From contig CAYUVB010000010.1 of the NCBI GenBank assembly GCA_964448055.1, forward strand, positions 1 through 41,201: a stretch of 41,201 nucleotides of DNA. The letters run 5' to 3'. Source of the DNA: WANQ01 sp964448055. Its GTDB lineage: Archaea > Thermoproteota > Thermoprotei_A > Sulfolobales > WANQ01. The stretch's first letter is position 1; every line of letters starts with the position of its first letter. Both the position numbers and the translations under genes were made by a program. Shown here one piece after another: positions 1-7,428 of the stretch. The notes beneath the pieces are model-generated. The model was not told the origin of the DNA. It searched no databases and saw only the letters and a list, made by a program, of their open reading frames with translations.

Positions 1-593
1 TCTTTTGCAATAATACAAAGTGATGGTTTTGTTTGATCGCAATATTCTAGTACTAGTTCTAATGCTTCCATTCTTAAATCATCAACTTCTTCTTCAAGTT
101 TCTCGACCTTATCAGCTAGTTTTAATGAGTTCCTTGGATTCTTTAATAACTCGAGTACAGCATTTTTCAAGGTCTTAGTTGCATCAACCATCTTTTCAGC
201 CATAGCAAGTAGTTTTTCAACTATTTTCTCATCAAGTCTTTTATCGACTACCAATAGGAGTCTCCTAGAAGCAGCTTTGGCATATGCGGCAATATCATCT
301 GTTGTTAGTATAAGTCTTATCAATTCCTCTCTGTCTATTGGGTGGAATAGCTCGCTTGATAATTCATCTATTATCTTCCTTTTCACTTCATCAGCACTAC
401 GTTCAGCATTAAAGACGTTATTGTATTCTTCTCTCGCTTTATCAGCATTTCCTTTACTGTATGCTACAAGCATTCTATACGTATGTTCAACTGTTTCAAG
501 CACTTTCTCTACATGATCTACGTATTTAGAGATAATCTCAGTCTGTCTCCTACGGGAAATCCAAGACCATGTAGAGGTCAAGGACTTTTTCAC
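1..593 (-). CDS. PhoU-like DUF47 protein, partner of PiT transporter (partial)
   Basis: The minus strand is open from a GTG at 591-593 to the left edge, giving 197 residues with the C-terminus missing. The product is almost entirely helical and charged (EIISKYVDHVEKVLETVEHT near the start, later EKLEEEVDDLRMEALELV), with the paired-helix look of the DUF47/PhoU-like family (TIGR00153 type). Members sit beside PiT phosphate transporters and are thought to regulate them. The start lies 12 bases after the stop of the PiT gene, so the two are almost surely one operon. The frame reaches the PiT stop codon upstream without another convincing start. The family call is from fold character and context; I cannot see the C-terminus. 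Confidence 0.8.
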   Translation of the reverse strand, partial: MKKSLTSTWSWISRRRQTEIISKYVDHVEKVLETVEHTYRMLVAYSKGNADKAREEYNNVFNAERSADEVKRKIIDELSSELFHPIDREELIRLILTTDDIAAYAKAASRRLLLVVDKRLDEKIVEKLLAMAEKMVDATKTLKNAVLELLKNPRNSLKLADKVEKLEEEVDDLRMEALELVLEYCDQTKPSLCIIAK

Positions 594-605
594 CCACCCA
601 TTATT

Positions 606-1640
606 TTAGAGTAACATGTGTATTATATAGTATATTGTGAAGCTAAGTAAGGCTGCTATAGGGACTGTAAGTATCCATGAAGCTATGATGACTGCTACTG
701 TTCTAAGATTTAGTGCTTTGATGCTCCTTGTACGTGCTATACCTACACCTATAACCGAGGATACGCTTGCATGTGTAGTTGATATAGGCATACCATAGCC
801 TATAAGTAGCTTAGGTATAGTACTGAAAAGCCATACTACGAGGGCATTTGAGAGCCCTGCCGCTGCTGCCATAACATAGTCGAGACGTGTAATATTGTAT
901 CCTACAGTTCTTATAACACGATAACCCCATGTAAAAGCTCCTAACGTTATTCCTACTGATCCTAATATAGCTAAGTAGAACATGGTAGACATATCTGGTA
1001 CTCCATATAATTTTGAGATAACGCTAACATATACGCCTGTAGCATTACCTACATCATTTGCTCCAAAAGCATATGCTGAAAATGCAAGGTTAAATATTAG
1101 TATGTATTTAAAAATCCTAGATGGACTACCTATCTTACGGCTTAGGTAGTTATTAAGATAAGTAAACATATAGTACAGGAACATACTTAGAATTATAGCT
1201 GATAGAGGAGAGGTTATCCAGCTAAGTATAACTGTAAATACGACATTCCAGTTGATTGCTGTAGGTTTATGTTCTAGGAATGTATATGCAAAACCTACAC
1301 CTAGTACTGCTCCGACAGTACTATGTGTTGTTGAAACTGGTATGCCCTTCCATGTTGCAAGCGTTATCCATAAGCCTGCAGCAATAGATGCTACTAATGC
1401 TCCTATGGCGTCTATATCTCTTACAACACCTTTGCCAATAGTTTTCATAACCATGTATCCTTGGACTATAGCACCTATAGCTGCGAATAATGAGAATAAT
1501 AGTATGGCATCTCGTAACTTTATAGCCCCAGAACCTACAGCAGCATTTGTGGGATTAGCAGCGTCATTGGCGCCTAGGTTCCAAGCTATGTATAAAGCAG
1601 CAAATAATCCTAATACGACGTATAGTGTCTCCGTGCTCAA
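606..1640 (-). CDS. pit: PiT-family inorganic phosphate transporter
   Basis: A 344-residue polytopic membrane protein of the PiT family (PF01384), which imports phosphate with H+ or Na+. It shows both copies of the duplicated family signature: GANDAANPTNAAVG near residues 23-36 in the N-terminal half and GANDVGNATG near 193-202 in the C-terminal half. The related motif P-x-S-T-T-H also occurs twice (VSTTHSTVGAVLG and ISTTHASVSSVIG), as expected for an inverted-repeat transporter. About ten hydrophobic segments are visible. The start is TTG at 1638-1640 with a GGTG about 8 bases upstream; the ATG a few bases further up is followed at once by a stop in its own frame. It is the first gene of an operon with the DUF47 protein. 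Confidence 0.93.
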   Translation of the reverse strand: MSTETLYVVLGLFAALYIAWNLGANDAANPTNAAVGSGAIKLRDAILLFSLFAAIGAIVQGYMVMKTIGKGVVRDIDAIGALVASIAAGLWITLATWKGIPVSTTHSTVGAVLGVGFAYTFLEHKPTAINWNVVFTVILSWITSPLSAIILSMFLYYMFTYLNNYLSRKIGSPSRIFKYILIFNLAFSAYAFGANDVGNATGVYVSVISKLYGVPDMSTMFYLAILGSVGITLGAFTWGYRVIRTVGYNITRLDYVMAAAAGLSNALVVWLFSTIPKLLIGYGMPISTTHASVSSVIGVGIARTRSIKALNLRTVAVIIASWILTVPIAALLSFTIYYIIHMLL

Positions 1641-1810
1641 AGCATAACACCTTTACTGTTCAATTACCCGAGATATTGAATTGATGTTACTGTGATCAAT
1701 GGTATCTAAGTTGATTACAGATATAGCCGATGGTTATCCTAAAAGTTAAACCCGTTATACCTTTCAAGGCTAGGGGATAATAAGCTAATGTTTAGGTTAA
1801 GGGTAATATT

Positions 1811-3106
1811 ATGGTGGGAAAATACTTAGAGACACTAATGAGTTTCACAGCAAGGATGCTATACTATATTGATAAGTACAAGTTATCGTTTGATAAAGCA
1901 TTCCAATACACAGTAAAAGATTACAAGGATAAATTAAGAGGATATAGTTTAAAGAGATTCTATGATGTATCATGGAACGTGGTACTGAATTATCATAAGC
2001 TAAGATTTATTGAAAAGAAAATTTATGGTACAAATAAAGGATATAGAAGACTCGTTATGTTATGGGCTATTTATTTCGGAGAAAATTTACTGAGCGAAAT
2101 ATTAGGATATGAAAGACTTAAACGTAAATTCGCTAAATCCCTTCCAAGATCAATAGATTTGGATGAAGAGTTATCAAAACTTAACTTCATTGATAGGTTG
2201 TCAGTAGAGTTATCTTATCCAAAATGGTTTGTAGAATTATTATCGAAATATCTAGGCAAACATGAATTAAGGTTACTTCTTGAATCGTTGAACAAGGAAT
2301 TTTATTGGATAAGAGTGAATACATTAAAGATAGATGTAGATAAAGCTATAAGATTGCTCGAAGCCGAAGATGTAATCGTAGAACCCGATAAAGACTTATG
2401 GTATATGCTAAAGGTTATAGACTACAAGAAGCCATTATATCAACTCCAATTATTACAGCAGGGATACGTAATAACGCAAGATAAAGCTAGTGCTATGGTA
2501 GTTGAAGTACTTAAACCGAAACCGGGAGAAAGAATTCTTGATGCATGTTCAGCTCCGGGTATCAAGGCTTCTCTCATAATGCAGTTAACGGAGAATAAGG
2601 CTTATCTAGTATTAATTGATATATCAAGGGATAGAACATATAATATGGTTAAACTATTAAAGAAGTATGGTGTAGATGTTAATCGGATTGAAGTAGTAAT
2701 AGCTGATTCCACTAAGCCTACAATTAATAAAAAACTGGATAAAGTATTAGTTGATGCCCCATGCTCATCTAGTGGTACAATGCCTAGAGATCCAAGTATA
2801 AGAATTCATCTTGAGGATCTTAAATGGGTAAAAAGTTTTCCAGAACTTCAAAAAAGACTACTAACAGCTAATTTGAAACTAGGCGATGAAGTGATCTATG
2901 CTGTTTGTTCGTTAATACCTTGGGAAGGAGAAGAGGTAATAGAGCATATAATTTCGTTGCATAGTAATGTAGATCTCGCTAAACCTGATATCCCAGGTGC
3001 TGGTGGCTATCAAGGTTTTAGTGTTAGTGATAAAGTGATTAGATTCTTTCCACATATTCATAGAACTGAAGGATTCTTTACAGTAAAAATAATACCTAAA
3101 CATTAG
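1811..3106 (+). CDS. NSUN/RsmB-type RNA (cytosine-5) methyltransferase
   Basis: A 431-residue SAM-dependent RNA m5C methyltransferase of the Nol1/Nop2/Sun family. Motif I is DACSAPGIKAS at about 244-254, motif IV is DAPCSSSG with Cys318, and motif VI is AVCSLIPWEGEE with Cys366. The two cysteines match the catalytic pair of NSUN enzymes: the motif VI cysteine attacks C6 of cytosine and the motif IV cysteine releases the product. The first 130 or so residues are helical, resembling the NusB/RsmB-like N-terminal region. The substrate (tRNA or rRNA) cannot be told from sequence. The gene is monocistronic and converges on the ABC operon with a 7-base gap. The ATG at 1811 follows a weak GGGT; an upstream AAAAGTTAAAC could be the TATA element. 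Confidence 0.9.
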   Translation: MVGKYLETLMSFTARMLYYIDKYKLSFDKAFQYTVKDYKDKLRGYSLKRFYDVSWNVVLNYHKLRFIEKKIYGTNKGYRRLVMLWAIYFGENLLSEILGYERLKRKFAKSLPRSIDLDEELSKLNFIDRLSVELSYPKWFVELLSKYLGKHELRLLLESLNKEFYWIRVNTLKIDVDKAIRLLEAEDVIVEPDKDLWYMLKVIDYKKPLYQLQLLQQGYVITQDKASAMVVEVLKPKPGERILDACSAPGIKASLIMQLTENKAYLVLIDISRDRTYNMVKLLKKYGVDVNRIEVVIADSTKPTINKKLDKVLVDAPCSSSGTMPRDPSIRIHLEDLKWVKSFPELQKRLLTANLKLGDEVIYAVCSLIPWEGEEVIEHIISLHSNVDLAKPDIPGAGGYQGFSVSDKVIRFFPHIHRTEGFFTVKIIPKH

Positions 3107-3113
3107 TTAGAGA

Positions 3114-4079
3114 CTATCTCTTAAGCCAACATGCAACAAAGTGATCTTTCTCATATTCAACTAATGGTGGTACTTCGCGCTTACACTTTTCTGTTGCAAA
3201 GGGACACCTTGGATGGAATCTGCATCCTGGCGGCGGGTTAATAGGGCTGCCAGGTTCACCGTACACCTTTATCTTAGGTTTCTTCTTGTAGTAATCGGGA
3301 TCTGGTACTGGTAGCGCAGCAAGTAGCATTTGTGTATATGGATGTAGTGGTTTTTCAAAGAGTTCTTCAGCAGGTGCTAATTCGACTATCTTACCAAGAT
3401 ACATTACAGCTATTCTATCACTCATGTATTTTACCACTCCCAGGTCGTGACTTATGAATAGATATGTAAGATTAAATTCTCTTTGCAGGTCTTTGAGTAG
3501 GTTTAGTATTTGTGCTTGCACTGATACGTCAAGAGCTGATGTAGGTTCGTCTAGTACTATGAATTTAGGCTTAAGTGCTAATACGCGTGCTATAGCTATT
3601 CTCTGACGCTGTCCACCGGAGAATTCATGCGGGTAACGGTACAAGTGAGTTTCATTTAGACCTACCTTATATAATAGATCTACAACGATTTTCTCTGGAT
3701 CATCTACTTTAATTTTATGTATTTTTAATGGCTCCATTATTATATCAAATACTGTCATACGTGGGTCAAGGCTGGTATATGGATCTTGGAATACCATTTG
3801 TGCTTGCCTGCGGAATTCTTTAAGTTCTTTACCTTTAAGCTTTAATATGTTCTTTCCATCAAAGTATATTTCACCGCTTGTAGGTTCTATTAACCTTAGT
3901 ATGAGTCTACCAGTAGTGGTCTTACCACAGCCACTTTCACCTACTAGTCCTAATGTTTCGCCACGTCTTATGGTAAAACTTATACCGTCAACGGCTCTGA
4001 CATAGTTTTTGGTAAAGAGGATACCCTTCAATGGGAAGTATTTCTTAAGATTTGTTACTTTAATGAGGTCTAATGACAT
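3114..4079 (-). CDS. Dpp/Opp-type ABC transporter ATP-binding protein (DppF/OppF)
   Basis: A 321-residue cytoplasmic ATPase that powers the importer encoded upstream. Walker A is GESGCGKT at 47-54, the ABC signature is FSGGQRQRIAIAR, Walker B is FIVLDEPTSALD and the switch histidine is in FISHDLG. The C-terminal oligopeptide-transporter extension is present and holds four cysteines (PGCRFHPRCPFATEKC then VACWL). In studied members of this family these bind a [4Fe-4S] cluster. It is the last gene of the operon, 15 bases downstream of dppD. It pairs with the other ATPase as a heterodimer in this family. Whether the cargo is peptide or oligosaccharide cannot be decided, because archaeal family 5 importers carry both. 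Confidence 0.93.
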   Translation of the reverse strand: MSLDLIKVTNLKKYFPLKGILFTKNYVRAVDGISFTIRRGETLGLVGESGCGKTTTGRLILRLIEPTSGEIYFDGKNILKLKGKELKEFRRQAQMVFQDPYTSLDPRMTVFDIIMEPLKIHKIKVDDPEKIVVDLLYKVGLNETHLYRYPHEFSGGQRQRIAIARVLALKPKFIVLDEPTSALDVSVQAQILNLLKDLQREFNLTYLFISHDLGVVKYMSDRIAVMYLGKIVELAPAEELFEKPLHPYTQMLLAALPVPDPDYYKKKPKIKVYGEPGSPINPPPGCRFHPRCPFATEKCKREVPPLVEYEKDHFVACWLKR

Positions 4080-4094
4080 TTTCTACACCATGTA

Positions 4095-5087
4095 TCATCT
4101 TGAATATAAGTGACATGCAACATAATGTCCAGGTTCAATCTCTATTAATCTAGGCTTCTCTCTTTTACATATGTCCATAGCGTATTGGCATCTTGGATGG
4201 AATCTACATCCTGGTGGTGGATAGATAAGATTGGGTACAGTACCAGGTATTGATTCAAGTTTCTCTATCTTTGTTAATGGATTCGGTACGGCTTTTAATA
4301 AGCCACGAGTATAGGGATGCAAGGGGTTCTTGAATATTCTTTCAACGGGACCTAGCTCTACTATGTTTCCAGCATACATTACTGCAACTCTATCGCACAT
4401 TTCAGCCACTAAGCCCATATTATGTGTTATTAATATTATTGTTAGTTTTCTCTCCTTCTTCAACTTCCTTAAAAGATCCATAATCTGAGCTTGAATAGTT
4501 ACATCAAGGTAAGATGTAGGCTCATCAGCTACCACTATTCTTGGTTGATTACTTAAGCCTATGCCAATAACGGATCTTTGTTTCATACCACCACTGAGTT
4601 CGTGAGGATAAGATTTTACCCTCTTCTCGGGATCAGGTAGTAAGACATTTCTTAAGACCTCTACAGCTTTTCTAAATGCCTCCTTCCACGTCTTAACTGT
4701 TTTATGTTCTACCATTGTTTCTCCTACTTGGTACCCAATAGTGTATAGGGGATCAAGTGCTGCGGCTGGATCCTGAAATATGTATGCTATTTCCTTACCT
4801 CTTATTTCCCTTAGCTTATCTTCAGAAAGCTTTAGTAGGTTTATCTTACCGTAAGGTGTATAATATATCACTTCGCCTTTTACTATCCTACCAGGGCTAG
4901 GCACTAGTCTTGTTATTGCTCTAGATGTAACAGTCTTACCACATCCTGTCTCCCCTACGAGGCAGAAAGTTTCTCCTTCACATACAGTAAAGCTTACGCC
5001 ATCTATTGCTTTAACTATACCTGCATAGGTGTAAAAGTTTACATAAAGATCTCTTACCTCGAGAATAGGCTTACATAATTGACTCAT
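4095..5087 (-). CDS. Dpp/Opp-type ABC transporter ATP-binding protein (DppD/OppD)
   Basis: A 330-residue ATPase, partner of the DppF-like subunit. Walker A is GETGCGKT at 45-52, the signature is LSGGMKQRSVIGIGL, Walker B is RIVVADEPTSYLD and the H-loop is ILITHNMG. The methionine in the signature is typical of the DppD/OppD side of the heterodimer; the usual ADEPTTALD is ADEPTSYLD here, a mild change. The C-terminal extension has the same four-cysteine pattern as DppF (PGCRFHPRCQYAMDIC then VACHL). The ATG at 5087 has GGTGA 8 bases upstream, inside the end of the dppC region, so translation is coupled within the operon. Confidence 0.93.
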   Translation of the reverse strand: MSQLCKPILEVRDLYVNFYTYAGIVKAIDGVSFTVCEGETFCLVGETGCGKTVTSRAITRLVPSPGRIVKGEVIYYTPYGKINLLKLSEDKLREIRGKEIAYIFQDPAAALDPLYTIGYQVGETMVEHKTVKTWKEAFRKAVEVLRNVLLPDPEKRVKSYPHELSGGMKQRSVIGIGLSNQPRIVVADEPTSYLDVTIQAQIMDLLRKLKKERKLTIILITHNMGLVAEMCDRVAVMYAGNIVELGPVERIFKNPLHPYTRGLLKAVPNPLTKIEKLESIPGTVPNLIYPPPGCRFHPRCQYAMDICKREKPRLIEIEPGHYVACHLYSR

Positions 5088-5096
5088 AACTTATTT

Positions 5097-6215
5097 TCAC
5101 CTCTTAGATTTCTTAAGTTTGAATTCTATGCTTCTTCTAGTTCTAGGATCAAAGATGTCTCTTAGTGAATCACCTAGTAAGTTGAATCCTAATACTGTTA
5201 GCAATATGAAGACTCCTGGCAGTAAGCTAAGCCACCAGTATCCACGGTAAAGCCATCTAGAGCCATCATATACTATTCTACCCCAGTCAGCTATTGGTGG
5301 TTGTGCACCTACGCCAAGATAGCTTAGACCTGCTTCAACAAGTATAACTGAACCAATATCAAGTGTTAGTATAACTATTATTGGTGCTAGTATATTTGGT
5401 AGTATATGCTTAACCATTATCCCCCACGAACTCATACCCATAGCTCTTGCTGCTTCAACATATACATTCTCCTTAACTGAAAGAGTATTTCCACGGACTA
5501 TTCTAGTATATCCAGGCCACCATACAATTACTATTGCTACTATTACTGATAGTAGATTAGCTAATCTTGGTGCATCACTGGGATCCAGGGCAAATAGCGC
5601 TAGTAATACATTTTGAAGCCAGGGATTGGCTTCCAGTACTCCCTTAATTCTATCGGGTAATGTTGCAGCAAAACCTATTGCTAAGATTAGACCTGGGAAA
5701 GCTAGGAATATATCCGTGACCCTCATTATTACCTCATCTATTTTACCACCATAGTAGCCTGATATCAAGCCTAATATGATGCCTATAGGTGCTCCAATAA
5801 TCATTACCAATATCGCTACCACTAGTGAAGTCCTAGCACCATATAACACTAAACTTAACATGTCGCGACCGTAATCATCTGTTCCTAGAAGGAATATCTC
5901 TCCTCCTGGTCCAGTACCTCCTGGTGGAATAAACCTGTAGCCTGGGTTCTTATATATTAGTAAGTCATTGTATCTATATGGTGCGATAAAAGGTCCGAAA
6001 ATTCCTGTTAATACGAATACTATTACCAGTATTAGCCCTATGATTCCCGTAGGAGACCTATTGAGGGCATAGAACATTAGCCTCCATTCATCTAGTTTAG
6101 ACCTATTACGTTCACTCCAACCAGGTCTTATGGAATCAAAGATCTTTGCTATGAGCTTTATGAATGCATCACTTATTCTATCCAGTATTTTCCTCTCATA
6201 TACTTCTTCTGCCAC
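5097..6215 (-). CDS. Dpp/Opp-type ABC transporter permease (DppC)
   Basis: A 372-residue inner-membrane permease. After a long cytoplasmic N-terminus comes the first membrane helix (SPTGIIGLILVIVFVLTGIFGPFIAPY), then the family motif FLLGTDDYGRDMLSLVLYGARTSL in several parts, and further helices. The coupling helix motif EAARAMGMSSWGIMVKHILPN that contacts the ATPases is present, as is SYLGVGAQPPIADWGRIV near the C-terminus, both hallmarks of DppC. It forms the pore with DppB. The start is GTG with GGGGATGA upstream. The N-terminal tail of about 55 residues is longer than in most bacterial DppC proteins. Confidence 0.93.
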   Translation of the reverse strand: MAEEVYERKILDRISDAFIKLIAKIFDSIRPGWSERNRSKLDEWRLMFYALNRSPTGIIGLILVIVFVLTGIFGPFIAPYRYNDLLIYKNPGYRFIPPGGTGPGGEIFLLGTDDYGRDMLSLVLYGARTSLVVAILVMIIGAPIGIILGLISGYYGGKIDEVIMRVTDIFLAFPGLILAIGFAATLPDRIKGVLEANPWLQNVLLALFALDPSDAPRLANLLSVIVAIVIVWWPGYTRIVRGNTLSVKENVYVEAARAMGMSSWGIMVKHILPNILAPIIVILTLDIGSVILVEAGLSYLGVGAQPPIADWGRIVYDGSRWLYRGYWWLSLLPGVFILLTVLGFNLLGDSLRDIFDPRTRRSIEFKLKKSKR

Positions 6216-6226
6216 TGTTCATCCCC

Positions 6227-7267
6227 CTAGTATCTTACTCTTGGATCTATGAATGCATAAGCTATATCCACGATCAAGTTAGCCAACATATATATTAATG
6301 CAAATAATAGCACGCCGCCTATTAGTGCAGGATAATCGAAGTTTCTTATTGCTTCAACCATATATCTACCAAGGCCGGGTATTCCGAATACTGTTTCCGT
6401 TATTGGAGCACCACCTAGAAGACCACCAAATTGTAATCCTAGAACCGTTACTATTGGTACTAATGCATTCTTTAATGCGTGTCTCATTAGTCTTGATCTT
6501 CTAAGTCCTCTTGCTTTACCGAATTCTATATAGTCAGCATTCCATGCTTCTAGGAATGAGTTTCTTGTAATTCTCGCAACAACACCTATACCTATGAAGC
6601 CTAATACAAATGCTGGTAATGCTAGCCTAGTTATTATCTGCCATGCTATATTGTATTCACCTAAGATAAACGCGTCTAAAACCATTATTCCAGTTATTCT
6701 TTGACTTGGCTCCGGTAATCCAGCTATATCAATTACTCTAACTCTGACATATAACAAGTATATCAACAAGTAACCTAGCCAGAAGACAGGTGTTGAAACA
6801 CCGATTAGTGCTAGCATTCTTACAAACATATCAAGTATTGAATCTTTTTTCAAGGCTGACAATATACCTAAAGGTATTCCTATAAACACTATATACATAA
6901 ACGCCATTAGTGCTAATTGTAATGTGATGAAAAATCTACCATATTTAGTACCAGCACCAGCTACTCCTCCAGCTGTGCCGAATATGAGGTCATTCCATAT
7001 CTTATTATGTGTACGTGGGCTTACGATATCATTGCGGAATAATTTCTCCATTAAAAAAGTATATTGGACCCACCATGGCTCATCAAGTTTGTACTCCTCC
7101 TTTATTCTCTCAATAACTTCTGGTCTAGCTTTTTCACCACCAGCCCATGCTCTTGCTGGATCAGCTGGTATAACATTGGCTATAACGAAAACAACTAATG
7201 TTACACCAATAAGTGTAGGAATGAATGTTAAGAGCCTGCGTATAAGGAATTTCTTTAGTTCGGCCAC
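6227..7267 (-). CDS. Dpp/Opp-type ABC transporter permease (DppB)
   Basis: A 346-residue permease and first gene of the B-C-D-F transcription unit. The N-terminus is typical of DppB (FLIRRLLTFIPTLIGVTLVVF, then IPADPARAWAG and a helix of LDEPWWVQYTFLM). The coupling-helix motif is EFGKARGLRRSRLMRHALKNALVPIVT and the C-terminus ends in the usual DPRVRY. It pairs with DppC to form the membrane channel. The start is GTG at 7267 with GGTG about 8 bases upstream. A TATA-like element lies at about 7326-7337, so this unit can be transcribed independently of the binding-protein gene that precedes it. Confidence 0.93.
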   Translation of the reverse strand: MAELKKFLIRRLLTFIPTLIGVTLVVFVIANVIPADPARAWAGGEKARPEVIERIKEEYKLDEPWWVQYTFLMEKLFRNDIVSPRTHNKIWNDLIFGTAGGVAGAGTKYGRFFITLQLALMAFMYIVFIGIPLGILSALKKDSILDMFVRMLALIGVSTPVFWLGYLLIYLLYVRVRVIDIAGLPEPSQRITGIMVLDAFILGEYNIAWQIITRLALPAFVLGFIGIGVVARITRNSFLEAWNADYIEFGKARGLRRSRLMRHALKNALVPIVTVLGLQFGGLLGGAPITETVFGIPGLGRYMVEAIRNFDYPALIGGVLLFALIYMLANLIVDIAYAFIDPRVRY

Positions 7268-7325
7268 ACCCCTACACCGTCGTAGCCGTGATTACAGCTA
7301 CTCGTGTAAACAAGGGGTTAGGTAA

Positions 7326-7337
7326 AGATATAAATCT
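7326..7337 (-). promoter_or_regulatory. Putative TATA element for dppBCDF
   Basis: On the minus strand the sequence reads AGATTTATATCT, a good match to an archaeal TATA box, about 60 bases upstream of the dppB start. It leaves room for initiation about 25 bases downstream and a short leader. The neighbouring binding-protein gene ends at 7429 and is followed by a T-rich stretch, which also argues for a separate promoter. No transcript data are available. Confidence 0.45.
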
Positions 7338-7376
7338 ATTTAAGATATAGGTTGTGTAAGATGTATAGGAAGCGTA

Positions 7377-7389
7377 TTAAAAAATAGTT
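7377..7389 (-). terminator. T-rich transcription terminator candidate after the binding-protein gene
   Basis: About 40 bases past the stop of the binding-protein gene the minus strand reads CTATTTTTTAATA. Archaeal RNA polymerase commonly stops at such U-tracts without needing a hairpin. The site lies between the binding-protein gene and the dppB promoter, where partial termination would give more binding protein than permease, a common arrangement for importers. Confidence 0.35.
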
Positions 7390-7428
7390 GAATTTAAAAT
7401 ATTTCTCTATGTACTGTAATTATTTACA

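Noticed and set aside
1252..1647. Plus-strand frame of 131 codons opposite the phosphate transporter
   Set aside because: Shadow of a conserved membrane protein gene. It has no family similarity that I can see and no start signal.
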